A DNA stretch of 64,000 nucleotides, from the NCBI GenBank assembly GCA_027681045.1, contig JAQDCK010000007.1, positions 32,335 to 96,334 of the forward strand. The letters are read 5' to 3'. The translations under genes and the position numbers were made by a program. Of the stretch, positions 1 through 8,908 are shown one piece after another; position 1 is the stretch's first letter, and every line of letters begins with the position of its first letter. The notes beneath the pieces were generated by a model that ran no database searches, was not told the DNA's origin, and saw only the letters and a program-made list of their open reading frames with translations. The stretch is from Lactobacillaceae bacterium AF64-9pH9TA. GTDB taxonomy: Bacteria > Bacillota > Bacilli > Lactobacillales > Lactobacillaceae.

Positions 1-594
1 TTCGGTAGCCAGGTCGACGTTTTGGATCCGGATCCCGTTTGGGGCGGACAGGCGGATTGGGGTAAAGTTCATGATCCCCTTGATCCCGGCTTCAATCATT
101 TCATCAGCCGTCTTCTGGGCCGTATCCTGGGGAACGGTCAAGATAGCGATTCGGATCTGCTGGTCAGCGATCTGCTGCTTCATTTCATCCATTGAGTAGA
201 CCGGAACCCCTTGGGTGATCTTGCCGGTGATTTCCGGGTTGATGTCGAAGGCGCAGGAAATTCTGATATTGTTGCTACGCTTGAAGTTGTAGTTCAAAAG
301 TGCGTGGCCCAGGTTACCGACCCCGACCAGGGCGACATTGGTCAAAGTGTCCTGGTTGAGGATCTTCTTAAAGAAGCTGAGCAGGTTCTTGACGTCATAG
401 CCGTAGCCCCGTTTGCCCAGCGCACCGAAGTAGGAAAAGTCCCGGCGGATTGAAGCACTGTCGACTTGGACGGCTTCTGCCAGTTCAGTTGAAGAAACCT
501 TGTCTTTGCCTTCATCATTCAAAAGAAGCAAGTAGCGGTAATATAGCGGCAATCTTTTGGCAGTAGCCTTGGGAATTCTAAATTTGTTGTTCAT
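1..594 (-). CDS. rex: Redox-sensing transcriptional repressor Rex (C-terminus cut by window edge)
   Basis: Rex is a homodimeric repressor that reads the NADH/NAD+ ratio and controls fermentation genes. The 198 visible residues start with the winged helix ([13 protein letters not shown], then [19 protein letters not shown]) and continue into the Rossmann fold with the nucleotide-binding run [14 protein letters not shown]. The last few residues lie outside the window; the family is about 210-215 residues. The start is fixed by GGAGG eight bases upstream of the ATG at 594. Sequence identity to the family is obvious by eye. Rex-like half-sites around its promoter suggest autoregulation (inference). 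Confidence 0.95.
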   Translation of the reverse strand, partial: MNNKFRIPKATAKRLPLYYRYLLLLNDEGKDKVSSTELAEAVQVDSASIRRDFSYFGALGKRGYGYDVKNLLSFFKKILNQDTLTNVALVGVGNLGHALLNYNFKRSNNIRISCAFDINPEITGKITQGVPVYSMDEMKQQIADQQIRIAILTVPQDTAQKTADEMIEAGIKGIMNFTPIRLSAPNGIRIQNVDLATE

Positions 595-649
595 AAAAGA
601 TGCCTCCAGTTTCATATTGTGAATGTGAATCCCTAATCAATCACCTATT

Positions 650-679
650 ATGATACCCATTTTCACCAGTCTTTGGCAA
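650..679 (-). promoter_or_regulatory. Putative rex promoter flanked by Rex half-sites
   Basis: On the minus strand TTGCCA (674-679) and ATGATA/TATCAT (650-655) are separated by 18 bp upstream of rex. Rex half-sites lie around it: TTGTGAA at 617-623, and TTCACAA at 688-694 and 727-733. The full palindrome expected for Rex in Gram-positives (TTGTGAA-N4-TTCACAA) is not seen, so operator function is uncertain. Confidence 0.4.
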
Positions 680-757
680 GTAGTATTTTCACAATATTTA
701 CCATAAAGCCCTTTCATCGAACCTTTTTCACAAATTGATTAAAGGAGCTTGCCCCTT

Positions 758-793
758 TTTAAAGCTGAAATAGAGTTTAAAGCTGAAAAAGAG
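758..793. repeat. 18-bp tandem repeat
   Basis: Two adjacent copies of TTTAAAGCTGAAATAGAG differing at one base, between the rex and ABC-F promoters. Confidence 0.6.
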
Positions 794-871
794 AGGAAAA
801 ATCTGCTGAAAATCAGTGCCAGAACCGTCAGTCCGGCATTTGCATGGTACAATGTTTCAAGGTGAAAAAAT

Positions 872-2785
872 ATGATAATAGCACAAGGACACAATTTGGA
901 GCAACGTTTTGGAGCTGCTCCTATATTCAGCAAGGTAAACTTTTCAATTGAAAACAATGCCCGGATCGGTCTAGTCGGGCCAAACGGGGCCGGAAAAACG
1001 ACTCTCTTAAAGATTATGACCGGCCGCCAGGAAGCCAGCCAGGGCGAATTTACCGTCAACAAGGGGATCGAGCTTGGCTACATCGCCCAGGAGCACGACT
1101 TTGACGAAGAGAAGTCGATCTGGGAAGAGATGCTGACGGTCTTCCAGCCCTTGATCGACCAGGGCCAGCAGCTGGAGAAGCTGCAGTACGCCATCGCCGA
1201 CCATCCGGAAGATGAAGAGCTTCTGCGCCGCCTGGACCAGGCCCAGTACAATTTTGAACAAGCCGGCGGCTATACCTACCAGGCCGAAATCAAGAGCATG
1301 CTCAACGGCTTCAACTTCCCGGAAGCGACCTGGAACAAGCAGATTGCCAGCCTGTCTGGCGGGGAAAAGACCCGGCTCAGCTTCGTCAAGCTGCTTTTAA
1401 AGAAGCCCCCGCTCCTGCTTTTGGACGAACCGACCAACTACCTGGACCTGGATACTTTGGACTGGCTGGAAGCCTTCCTTAAGAACTACCCAGGCGCCAT
1501 TTTGACGGTTTCCCACGACCAGTACTTCTTAGACCACCTGGCCACGCAGATTTTTGAACTCCAGCATGGCGAACTGACTGTCTTTAAAGGCAACTACAGC
1601 CAGTACCTGGCGCAAAGAGAACTCCGCGACCAGCAGCAGGAAGCCGCTTATGAAAGGCAGCAAGAGGAAATCAAGCGCGAGGAAGAGTTCATTCAAAAGA
1701 ACATCGTCCGCGCCTCCACCACCAAGCAGGCCCAAAGCCGGCGCAAGGCCCTGGAGAAGATGGAACTGGTCGACCCGCCAAAGCACAAGTCAAAAGTCCG
1801 CATCAAGTTTGACAGCGCCCGGCCGTCAGGCAAGGAAGTCTTGATCTTGAAGGACCTGGCCGTTGGCTATCCGGACAAGACCATGCTTAAAGATATCTCC
1901 TTCCAGATCAATAAGGGCGACCGGGTGGCAATCATTGGCCAAAACGGGATCGGCAAGTCCACCCTTTTAAAGACGGTCATGAAGCATCTGCCAGTTAAGA
2001 GCGGGTCCATCAAGTACGGGGCCAGCCTGGACATCGGCTACTATGACCAGGAACTGCAAGGGTTAGACTACTCTAAGACCGTGATCGATACCATCTGGGA
2101 CCGGCACAAGGACATGAACGAAAAGGACATCCGGTCCATCCTGGCCAGCTTTTTGTTCACGGCCAAGGACATCGACAAGCAGGTCAGCCAGTTGTCCGGG
2201 GGACAAAGAGCCCGCTTGACCCTGACCGTCTTGTCCATGGAACACAACAACTTCCTTTTGATGGACGAACCGACCAACCACTTGGACCTGGACGCCAAGG
2301 AAGTTTTGGAAAAAGCTTTGGCCGATTACGACGGCACCCTCCTCTTCGTTTCCCACGACCGCTACTTCATCAACGAACTGGCCAACAAGATCGTCGTCGC
2401 TAAAGACGGCCAGGCCAAGATCTATGAAGGCAACTACACTTACTACTTAAGCGAAAAGGCCAAGGAAGAAGCCGCGCAAGAAACAGCCGCGCAGGAAGCG
2501 CCAGTCGTCAAGGCAGTCAGCGAAAACAAGCTCTCCTACCAGGAGCAGAAAAAGCGGGACTCAGAAAAGCGGAAACTGGAGCGGCAGGTGGCCCAGGCAG
2601 AAAAGGACCTGGAAGAGCTGGAAGCAAAAGAGCAAGAGATCCAGGAAGCCATGGCTGACCCGGCAATCGCGGCCGACTTCAGCAAGCTGGGGCCTCTCCA
2701 GGAAGACTTGACCGCTGTCCAGGAAAAGATCAGCCAAGTTAGCCAGGCTTGGGAAGATGCCTCCCTGGCCCTGGAAGAATTTTAA
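872..2785 (+). CDS. ydiF: ABC-F family ATPase, YdiF-type
   Basis: A soluble protein with two ABC domains and no membrane segments, which is the ABC-F plan; family members act on ribosomes as translation factors. Walker A motifs are GPNGAGKTT (about 36-44) and GQNGIGKST; signature motifs are LSGGEKTR and LSGGQRAR; Walker B motifs run into DEPTNYLD and DEPTNHLD. A charged linker joins the domains and the last 100 residues form a coiled coil as in YdiF/Uup. AAGGTG sits seven bases before the ATG, and an extended -10 (TGGTACAAT, 845-853) suggests a very short leader. It lies between rex and tsaD as ydiF does in Bacillus. The substrate-level role is not predictable. Confidence 0.92.
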   Translation: MIIAQGHNLEQRFGAAPIFSKVNFSIENNARIGLVGPNGAGKTTLLKIMTGRQEASQGEFTVNKGIELGYIAQEHDFDEEKSIWEEMLTVFQPLIDQGQQLEKLQYAIADHPEDEELLRRLDQAQYNFEQAGGYTYQAEIKSMLNGFNFPEATWNKQIASLSGGEKTRLSFVKLLLKKPPLLLLDEPTNYLDLDTLDWLEAFLKNYPGAILTVSHDQYFLDHLATQIFELQHGELTVFKGNYSQYLAQRELRDQQQEAAYERQQEEIKREEEFIQKNIVRASTTKQAQSRRKALEKMELVDPPKHKSKVRIKFDSARPSGKEVLILKDLAVGYPDKTMLKDISFQINKGDRVAIIGQNGIGKSTLLKTVMKHLPVKSGSIKYGASLDIGYYDQELQGLDYSKTVIDTIWDRHKDMNEKDIRSILASFLFTAKDIDKQVSQLSGGQRARLTLTVLSMEHNNFLLMDEPTNHLDLDAKEVLEKALADYDGTLLFVSHDRYFINELANKIVVAKDGQAKIYEGNYTYYLSEKAKEEAAQETAAQEAPVVKAVSENKLSYQEQKKRDSEKRKLERQVAQAEKDLEELEAKEQEIQEAMADPAIAADFSKLGPLQEDLTAVQEKISQVSQAWEDASLALEEF

Positions 2786-2798
2786 TTTTAGGCAAAGG

Positions 2799-2832
2799 AA
2801 AAGCAAGTCCGTTACTGGACTTGCTTTTTTGT
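2799..2832. terminator. Bidirectional terminator between the ABC-F gene and tsaD
   Basis: A 10-bp stem (AAGCAAGTCC / GGACTTGCTT, 2801-2810 and 2817-2826) with loop GTTACT is followed by a T-run. It separates convergent genes. Confidence 0.85.
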
Positions 2833-2851
2833 TGCATTTTCGTCTTGCTTC

Positions 2852-3892
2852 TTACTTGTAATCCTCAGCGTAAGGCAGTTCCATTGACGGGTCCGCGTCC
2901 AAGGTCAAGTCGGCAAAATTACCGGCCAGGTACTGGTTGTAAGCGGCAGCCCCGATCATGGCCGCGTTGTCTCCGCAGAGCTTAAGTGGCGGCAGGATAA
3001 CCTTCGGCGCCTTTTCCAAAGCGGCAATTTCATTATTCATCCGTTCTCTTAAGCCCAGGTTGGCGGCAACCCCGCCACCCATGATGAAGGTCTTTGGCTG
3101 ATACTGCCGGATGGCCCACATGGTCTTTTCAGCCAAAACGTCCACCACGGCCGCCTGGAAGCTGGCCGCCAGATCATACTTGTCTAATTCCTGCCCCAAT
3201 TGGTCAGCATGGTGGCAGGTGTTGATAAAGGCACTCTTCAGACCTGAGAAGGAGAAGTCGTAATTGTCTTCATCGATCATGGCTCTCGGGAAGCCGAAAG
3301 TATCCTTGCCCTGGTGGGCCCACTGGTCGATCGTCTTGCCGGCCGGATAGTTGACCCCCAGGACCCGGCCGATCTTGTCATAAGCTTCTCCGGCCGCGTC
3401 ATCGCGGGTGTCACCCACGATTTCAAAGTGGGTCGGGTCTTTCAGCAAAACAATTTCAGTGTGGCCGCCGGAAACCTGCAGGGCCAGGGCCGGATATTCA
3501 ATCGGTTCAACCAGCTGGGCAGCTGAAATGTGGCCCATGATGTGGTCAACCCCAATCAAAGGCAGGCCGGTCGCCATGGAAGCCGCCTTGGCCGCGTTGA
3601 TCCCGATCAAAAGGGCTCCAACCAGGCCAGGCCCATGGGTCACGGCGATAGCGTCCAAATCTTCCCAGCTGACCTTGGCTTCTTCCAAGGCTTCCCGGGT
3701 AATCTGGGTAATCACTTCGATATGGTGGCGGCTGGCCACTTCCGGCACAACCCCGCCAAAGCGAGCATGGCTCTTGATTTGAGTAGCCACAATCAGGCTT
3801 TCGATCTCTGACCCGTTCTTGACCACGGCAGTCGAAGTCTCGTCACAGGAGCTTTCAAAAGCTAAAATGCGAATGTCTTTCTTTTCCTTCAC
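2852..3892 (-). CDS. tsaD: tRNA N6-adenosine threonylcarbamoyltransferase TsaD
   Basis: Catalyses transfer of the threonylcarbamoyl group to A37 of ANN-decoding tRNAs, together with TsaB and TsaE. The N-terminus has the ASKHA start [16 protein letters not shown]. Metal-binding histidines lie in DHIMGH (H117, H121), and the C-terminal nucleotide motif is [11 protein letters not shown] followed by CGDNAAMIG. Length 346 is normal for the family. It is the last gene of tsaB-rimI-tsaD, two bases after rimI. TsaC and TsaE are not in the window. Confidence 0.97.
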   Translation of the reverse strand: MKEKKDIRILAFESSCDETSTAVVKNGSEIESLIVATQIKSHARFGGVVPEVASRHHIEVITQITREALEEAKVSWEDLDAIAVTHGPGLVGALLIGINAAKAASMATGLPLIGVDHIMGHISAAQLVEPIEYPALALQVSGGHTEIVLLKDPTHFEIVGDTRDDAAGEAYDKIGRVLGVNYPAGKTIDQWAHQGKDTFGFPRAMIDEDNYDFSFSGLKSAFINTCHHADQLGQELDKYDLAASFQAAVVDVLAEKTMWAIRQYQPKTFIMGGGVAANLGLRERMNNEIAALEKAPKVILPPLKLCGDNAAMIGAAAYNQYLAGNFADLTLDADPSMELPYAEDYK

Positions 3893-3894
3893 AG

Positions 3895-4425
3895 TCAGTT
3901 CTTCTTTCTTAGATGGCAGATCATGTTCAAACCGTCGCTGTCCGGACGGTCATCATTATCATAGTAGTTCTTACGGACAAAATTGTCTTCAAAGCCAAGC
4001 TGCCGGTAAAGTTCCTGGGCCTTCTTGTTTTCGACCCGCACTTCCAAAGTGACCGCTTTAAGGTCAGCCGACTTGGCCAGGTCTAAAACCGTCTGAACCA
4101 GGTAGCTCCCGATCCCCTGCCCCTGCTCTTTCGGCACCACCGCCAAAAAGGTGATGTGGGCTTTAGAGAGACTGAAGCGGCAGCCGATGGCCCCGACCAA
4201 AAAGTCCCCCTCAAGCAAAAGCAAGTATAAGGAATCCCGGCGGCGCAATTCTTCGGCAAAGACTTCCTCGTCCCAGGGCAGGCGGCCGGCATAAACTTCT
4301 TTTTCCAGCAAAAGGAGGCGGGCAAGCTCGCCTGCCTCCGCCTTCTTTAAGCAGTATTCATGGCCGCTGATGCTGACTGCCCGGGGGGCAAACTGCACCA
4401 GGTCAGCTTTAAAGAATAGTCCCAT
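3895..4425 (-). CDS. rimI: RimI-type GNAT N-acetyltransferase
   Basis: GNAT acetyltransferase of the ribosomal-protein-alanine acetyltransferase group. The acetyl-CoA loop is [14 protein letters not shown], followed by [19 protein letters not shown], the usual RimI C-terminal motif. Its 176 residues slightly exceed a typical RimI (about 150) because of some 25 extra N-terminal residues. It lies between tsaB and tsaD, four bases after tsaB, the standard Firmicutes order. RimI acetylates the N-terminus of ribosomal protein S18 in E. coli; the target here is inferred. Confidence 0.9.
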   Translation of the reverse strand: MGLFFKADLVQFAPRAVSISGHEYCLKKAEAGELARLLLLEKEVYAGRLPWDEEVFAEELRRRDSLYLLLLEGDFLVGAIGCRFSLSKAHITFLAVVPKEQGQGIGSYLVQTVLDLAKSADLKAVTLEVRVENKKAQELYRQLGFEDNFVRKNYYDNDDRPDSDGLNMICHLRKKN

Positions 4426-4429
4426 AAGT

Positions 4430-5152
4430 CTAAACTTCTTCTACATATGCGCTGTCTGCTTCAAATTCCTGGCCGGTCTTCTTTGCCCAGTCATACTCAG
4501 CCTGCGTCCGGCGCAAGTAGTTCGGCACGGCCTGGTCCGGATCAAGGACAGGAGCATTTACCGCCAAGCAGCCAATGGCACCGGCGTGCAGAAGGTTCTC
4601 TTCTCCTTCAGCCAGGCGCAGGTCCTTGTCAGCCAGCCCTGCTGCGATTTCTTCCTGGTACTTGCTGAAGTCGCTGCCGACAAAAATCACCTTTTGGTCT
4701 GGCAGGGCCGCTACTTGCTCTAAGAGCTCACTTAAGTGGTAGTGACCGTCTGCGATCACAGCTTCCTTGCCCCGGTAGGCACCGGAAAAGAAGTTCTTGT
4801 TTCTGGCGTCTAATGCCGCCACGATCAAGGCATCTTCACCGGCAAAGTTCTGGGCCAGGGCCTGTAAAGTTGAGACCCCAACCAGCTCTTTATTCAAAAT
4901 GCTGGCAAACATCTTAGCCGTAGTCAAGCCAACTCTGAGGCCGGTATATGAACCAGGACCGATCGCCACCGCGAAACGGTCGATGTCTTTTAAAGCCAGG
5001 TCGTTTTCTGCCAGCAGGCTGGCAATATCTGGATCAAGGTCAACGCTGTGGTTGCGCTGGTTTTCCTCAATCTTTTCGCTGACCAAGTGGTCAGCTTCAT
5101 TCAAGGCAACGCTCAAATCGCTCGTTGCCGTCGAAATGCTTAAAATCTTCAT
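4430..5152 (-). CDS. tsaB: tRNA threonylcarbamoyladenosine biosynthesis protein TsaB
   Basis: Non-catalytic ASKHA-fold partner of TsaD. The N-terminus MKILSISTATSDLSVAL and the motif AVAIGPGSYTGLRVGLTTAK are diagnostic; the C-terminal half is shorter and more variable, as usual for TsaB (240 residues). It begins 17 bases after folT and leads the tsaB-rimI-tsaD set, all on the minus strand. Confidence 0.95.
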   Translation of the reverse strand: MKILSISTATSDLSVALNEADHLVSEKIEENQRNHSVDLDPDIASLLAENDLALKDIDRFAVAIGPGSYTGLRVGLTTAKMFASILNKELVGVSTLQALAQNFAGEDALIVAALDARNKNFFSGAYRGKEAVIADGHYHLSELLEQVAALPDQKVIFVGSDFSKYQEEIAAGLADKDLRLAEGEENLLHAGAIGCLAVNAPVLDPDQAVPNYLRRTQAEYDWAKKTGQEFEADSAYVEEV

Positions 5153-5169
5153 GCTCTAACTTTTATTTC

Positions 5170-5700
5170 CTAAAATTTTCTACTCAGCTTGACCCGGGAC
5201 AGGCCTTCCAGGACAAACCAAACCACGACCATCTGAATCCATGGAGTGATCATTTCCTTGAGGATCCGGCTGGACAAGGCGACCATAAAGTTGGCCCCGT
5301 ACATCATGCTGACCCAAAGGGTGTTCAAGCCGATGTTGCAGATTACCGTGACGCAGATTACGGACGCGATGACCCGCCAAATCTGGATGGGCTTCTTGTA
5401 CAAGAAGAAGCCGTAGATCATCGGCCCCAAGGCCGCGGTCAAGGTGTAACCGATAAAGAAGCCGCCCAGGTTACCAAAAATTGCAGATGAAACCAGGTCA
5501 CTCAAGGCACCGCCGGCAAAGCCCCACCAAGGCCCGAACAAGTAGCCCAGCATGACGCTGCCGATAAAGCCCAGGCCCACCTGCAGGGTGGCATCCCCAA
5601 CCTTAAACTGTCCCAAAACCACCTTGATGGCGATAACCATAGCCAGTAAGACCAGCTCCCGCAGTTCCAGCTTGCTGCTGACTTTTGATTCACTTTTCAC
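5170..5700 (-). CDS. folT: ECF transporter S component, probably FolT (folate)
   Basis: A hydrophobic 176-residue protein with about six membrane helices, the plan of energy-coupling-factor S components that capture vitamins and dock on a shared EcfAA'T module encoded elsewhere. ELRELVLLAMVIAIKVVLGQF and the late segment NIGLNTLWVSMMYG match the folate-type S components, in which an N-T-L-W stretch lies near the binding pocket. Translation starts at GTG with AGGAGG eight bases upstream. It sits between an acyl-ACP thioesterase and tsaB. Folate specificity is inferred from family resemblance only. Confidence 0.75.
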   Translation of the reverse strand: MKSESKVSSKLELRELVLLAMVIAIKVVLGQFKVGDATLQVGLGFIGSVMLGYLFGPWWGFAGGALSDLVSSAIFGNLGGFFIGYTLTAALGPMIYGFFLYKKPIQIWRVIASVICVTVICNIGLNTLWVSMMYGANFMVALSSRILKEMITPWIQMVVVWFVLEGLSRVKLSRKF

Positions 5701-5742
5701 AAGACTGCCCTCCTAAAAAATAGCTTAACAAAAATAACTGAA

Positions 5743-6492
5743 TCAGTTTCTATTAAAACACATTTTTTGCCAGTTTACCTCACAAAGTGCCATAAGTTCA
5801 CCTTGCCGGGTAATGGCGTGGCAGGTCTTAACAGCGCTCTCTTCCGTTTCCTGCATAACCTGGCAGGCAACTTCATCGCCGTATTTAATTTCCTTCTCAA
5901 ACTTGATGGCCAGGTCTTTCGGCTCATGGCTGTTGACGAAGTCCCGGGGAAGGCTGTCGACGATCCAGTCCAAATAGTGGGCGTTGTTGACGTGGTGGTT
6001 GGAGTCCAGGTCATAGTAGTAGGCCCGGTAGACCTTCTCGTCTTTGTAATCGTCTTTTGACCGCAATTTCTTAAAGCGGGGCATTTTAGCCAAAAGGGGT
6101 GCTCCCAATTCCTCAGCGATTTTATCATCACTGGGCAAAAGCTTCCGGCTCTTTAAATCAAACAAAACCCACTGGCTGTGGGCAATTACCAGGTCTTCGC
6201 CTGCTTCGTCCTCAATGCCGAAGTCCCGGTAGGACAAAAAGCGGTTGTAACCAACCGCGTCGGTCCAGACCTTGACCTTTTGCCCGGCCCGGGGAAGGCT
6301 GGTAAATTCAAACTCGTACTGAGTGACTACCCAGCCCCTGCCCCGCTCTTTCATGGCGCTAGCCCCGCCTAAAGTTGGCGCCAGCTGCCCTTCAGAGCTT
6401 TCCATCATGAGGTCGATCATTCTAGGCAATTTCAGCTGGCCGCTTTCCCCGCAGTCAGCGTATTCCAGCTGGTAATCCTTGTAGTATCTCAT
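5743..6492 (-). CDS. Acyl-ACP thioesterase
   Basis: A double hot-dog enzyme of the acyl-ACP thioesterase family (249 residues), releasing fatty acids from acyl carrier protein. The second hot-dog repeat carries YYDLDSNHHVNNAHYLDW, matching the catalytic D-x-N-x-H-V-N region of the family. The first repeat (RGWVVTQYEFEF, SLPRAGQKVKVWTDAVG) is also typical. The ATG overlaps the rsmI stop by four bases (ATGA), so the two are translationally coupled. Lactobacilli often carry this gene next to rsmI or lipid genes. Chain-length preference cannot be read. Confidence 0.9.
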   Translation of the reverse strand: MRYYKDYQLEYADCGESGQLKLPRMIDLMMESSEGQLAPTLGGASAMKERGRGWVVTQYEFEFTSLPRAGQKVKVWTDAVGYNRFLSYRDFGIEDEAGEDLVIAHSQWVLFDLKSRKLLPSDDKIAEELGAPLLAKMPRFKKLRSKDDYKDEKVYRAYYYDLDSNHHVNNAHYLDWIVDSLPRDFVNSHEPKDLAIKFEKEIKYGDEVACQVMQETEESAVKTCHAITRQGELMALCEVNWQKMCFNRN

Positions 6493-7352
6493 TTTGCCCC
6501 CTCCTGGTGGTAGCGGTCATAGAGCTCGTTTTTGGAAACGCCCTGGCTCTTGGCCACCTGCTTGATGGCATCCTTTTTAGACGCGCCTTGGGCTACTTGC
6601 TCTTTGACCAGCTTAACCAGGTCAGCCCAGTCCAGGGTCTTTTCTTCCGTGTTTGGCGACACCAAAACGACGAACTCGCCCCGGGGGTCGACTTCTTTAA
6701 AGTGCTGGATGACTTCTTCCAGGCTGCCGCGGACAAATTCTTCATGAATCTTGGTCAGTTCTCTGGCACAGACGATCTGCCGGCCGCCTGGCAAAACTTC
6801 CGCCATTTGCTCTAAGGTCTTCAAGAGCCGGTGGGGAGCCTCATAAAAGATCGAAGTCGCTCTTGATGCATTAATTTCTTCCAAAAAGGGCCGCTGCTGG
6901 CTGGCCTTGCGGGGCAAAAAGCCGTAGTAGGTAAAGGGCTGCCCGTCAAAGCCGGAAGCGATCAAGGCCGTGGCAAAAGCCGACGGGCCCGGCAGGGGAA
7001 CGACTGGAACATTATTCTTGATGCATTCCTGGACCAAAATATAGCCGGGATCGGAAATCACCGGCATGCCGGCATCGCTGATCTCGGCGATTGTCGCCCC
7101 CTCCTGCATCAACTTGACCAGTTCCGGCGCCTTTTCTTTAGAGTTGAACTTGTGAAAGGCCACCATCTTGTTGTGAATACCTAGCCGGTCCAGCATGATC
7201 CCGCTGGTTCTGGTATCTTCAGCGGCAATGTAGTCAGCCTCTTCCAAAATCCGCTTAGCCCGGATCGTAATGTCTTCCAGGTTGCCGATGGGAGTAGGCA
7301 CCAAGTAGAGCTTGCCCTGCTGGTCATCCGCGTAGCTGTGTTGCGTTTGCAT
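6489..7352 (-). CDS. rsmI: 16S rRNA (cytidine1402-2'-O)-methyltransferase RsmI
   Basis: Tetrapyrrole-methylase-fold enzyme that 2'-O-methylates C1402 in the ribosomal P site. The diagnostic N-terminus LYLVPTPIGNLEDITIRA is followed by EADYIAAEDTRTSG and the SAM-loop region ISDAGMPVISDPG. The C-terminal part DWADLVKLVKEQVAQGASKKDAIKQVAK is the usual RsmI tail. At 287 residues it is full length. It overlaps the end of yabA by one base and the thioesterase by four. Confidence 0.96.
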   Translation of the reverse strand: MQTQHSYADDQQGKLYLVPTPIGNLEDITIRAKRILEEADYIAAEDTRTSGIMLDRLGIHNKMVAFHKFNSKEKAPELVKLMQEGATIAEISDAGMPVISDPGYILVQECIKNNVPVVPLPGPSAFATALIASGFDGQPFTYYGFLPRKASQQRPFLEEINASRATSIFYEAPHRLLKTLEQMAEVLPGGRQIVCARELTKIHEEFVRGSLEEVIQHFKEVDPRGEFVVLVSPNTEEKTLDWADLVKLVKEQVAQGASKKDAIKQVAKSQGVSKNELYDRYHQEGAK

Positions 7353-7684
7353 TATTTGTGCACCGACTTCTTTCCAAAATTATCCAAAATATCCAGGCAA
7401 AACATGCAGTCCGCGCTGGGATCCCGGTGGGTCCCGTAGTACATGTTGCAAATATGGTAGCCAGATTGGTAGATCTGCTTGAGCATGGCCATCCCGCTCT
7501 GGCTCTTGCCTTCGTGTTCTTTAACCGTCAATTTGTCCAGCTTCTCGCGCAAAAGCTGGTTTTCAACCTTGAGCTCGGTATTTTCCTTCAAGCTCTCCAG
7601 CATCTCCTGCTGCAGGGAGTCCATGCTCTTGAGCATGCGCTCCATCTGCTGCTGCAGCTGCTGCAATTTAGTATATGGGTCCAC
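7352..7684 (-). CDS. yabA: Replication initiation-control protein YabA
   Basis: YabA binds DnaA and DnaN and restrains re-initiation of replication. It has an N-terminal leucine-rich coiled coil (KLQQLQQQMERMLKSM onward, then KENTELKVENQLLREKL) and a C-terminal zinc motif (GYHICNMYYG ... DCMFCLDIL). I place the start at the GTG at 7684, giving MDPYTKLQQ and 110 residues, because AAGGCGG lies eight bases before it; the GTG at 7711 has no convincing binding site and would overlap holB. It sits between holB and rsmI, as in Bacillus. Confidence 0.9.
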   Translation of the reverse strand: MDPYTKLQQLQQQMERMLKSMDSLQQEMLESLKENTELKVENQLLREKLDKLTVKEHEGKSQSGMAMLKQIYQSGYHICNMYYGTHRDPSADCMFCLDILDNFGKKSVHK

Positions 7685-7698
7685 TTTCCTTACCGCCT

Positions 7699-8571
7699 TT
7701 ACTGCTGCCACTTTAAGGCTAAATAGTCCAAATTGTTCAAAAAGCCGACATTACTCTGCCGCATCTGGTCAACCCGCATGAGATCCGCCAAAAAGTCGGC
7801 CGCTTCCTGGTAGTCACCCTTCTCCAGGTCCTTTTCGCCCCACTTCTTGAGCAAAATCCAGACATACTTCTCCCAGGCCTTGGTCCCTTGTTTTTGCTTC
7901 TTAACCAGGCCCGCCAGCTGGTGGGCGGACACGATGGCCAAAGAATCATGCTCGCGGAGCTCCTGGTAAAAGTATTTGACCGCCTGGTCAATTTCCTGGC
8001 TGCTTTTAACCTGGTCAACTTCTTCCTTGCTCATGCCGTTGGCCAAAAGGAGCCTGTCCCTACTGGAAGCGGCTTGCTGGCCGAAATTGATAATCTGGGT
8101 TCTGGACTTGATCGTCGGCAGAATCTGCCCGCCATTATTGGCAATTAGGAAGGTGACTACCGGAGCGGCTGGCTCTTCCAGCAGGTTGAGCAGGGCGTTT
8201 GAGGCCGGCAGGGTCAGCTTCTGGGCATGGTTGATCACGAAGTAGCGCCGGTCGCCTTCCAGAGGGCTCTTGGCTAATTCCTGCTTAAGCGGCCGGATCT
8301 GGTCAATCGCAATCGACTGCTTGTTTTCTTCCGTATCGATCAAAAAGACGTCCGGGTGGTTGCCTTCTAGAATCCGCCGGCAGGCCGGGCAGGTCCCGTC
8401 CGGTTTCTCTTGGCCCGTGCAGTTCACATAGCAGATCAGCCAGTAGGCCGTGTTTAAGGCTTCCCCCTCATCGCTTGACAAGAGCAGGTAAGCATGCGAC
8501 AGCTGCCCCCGGTCCTGGGCCTGCTTGAGCTGCCGGGATTCAGACCCGCCAATTTGTTTTATATCCAGCAT
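7699..8571 (-). CDS. holB: DNA polymerase III delta' subunit
   Basis: Clamp-loader subunit of the replicative polymerase. The zinc module CYVNCTGQEKPDGTCPACRRI and the following HPDVFLIDTEENKQSIAIDQIR are typical. YFVINHAQKLTLPASNALLNLLEEP matches the AAA+ core in which delta' has a degenerate ATP site. 290 residues, slightly shorter than Bacillus HolB. It overlaps darA by one base, and yabA starts 14 bases downstream, so the tmk-darA-holB-yabA order of Firmicutes is kept. Confidence 0.93.
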   Translation of the reverse strand: MLDIKQIGGSESRQLKQAQDRGQLSHAYLLLSSDEGEALNTAYWLICYVNCTGQEKPDGTCPACRRILEGNHPDVFLIDTEENKQSIAIDQIRPLKQELAKSPLEGDRRYFVINHAQKLTLPASNALLNLLEEPAAPVVTFLIANNGGQILPTIKSRTQIINFGQQAASSRDRLLLANGMSKEEVDQVKSSQEIDQAVKYFYQELREHDSLAIVSAHQLAGLVKKQKQGTKAWEKYVWILLKKWGEKDLEKGDYQEAADFLADLMRVDQMRQSNVGFLNNLDYLALKWQQ

Positions 8572-8897
8572 TAAAAGCGGAGGTACTGGTCAACCGGCAA
8601 GACAAAGACCGTCGCGCCGCCGACCGTGATGTTGACCGGTTCAATCGGCTGCTCGAAGGAAATGCCTGGGTGCAGGCCCGGGTTGATCGTTTCTTCTCTG
8701 GTTTGGGAATGGTCTTCGATCAGCTTTAAAACGCCGTCGACGTCTTCATCTTCCACCCCAAGCAAGAAGGTGGTGTTGCCTTCGCGCAAAAAGCCGCCCG
8801 TTGACGCCAGTTTAGTGGCGCCGACATTGTTATCGACAAAAGCTGCCTGCAGGCGCTTGGCGTCTTTAGACTGGACAATGGCAATGATCAGTTTCAT
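8571..8897 (-). CDS. darA: Cyclic-di-AMP receptor DarA/PstA (PII-like)
   Basis: A small PII-like trimeric protein that binds c-di-AMP. The sequence MKLIIAIVQSKDAKRLQAAF, the T-loop region and LASTGGFLREGNTTFLLGVED are characteristic of the family (formerly DUF970/YaaQ), as is the end TVGGATVFVLPVDQYLRF. Length 108 is normal. It is encoded 11 bases after tmk and overlaps holB by one base, its usual place. Its downstream effector in lactobacilli is not settled. Confidence 0.95.
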   Translation of the reverse strand: MKLIIAIVQSKDAKRLQAAFVDNNVGATKLASTGGFLREGNTTFLLGVEDEDVDGVLKLIEDHSQTREETINPGLHPGISFEQPIEPVNITVGGATVFVLPVDQYLRF

Positions 8898-8908
8898 CTT
8901 GATCCCCC

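Noticed and set aside
5701..5742. Folate riboswitch before folT
   Set aside because: The gap to the thioesterase gene is only 42 bases, too short for a THF riboswitch.
7684..7711. Upstream GTG start for yabA
   Set aside because: It lacks a ribosome binding site and overlaps holB; the GTG at 7684 has AAGGCGG at good spacing and gives the family's N-terminus.
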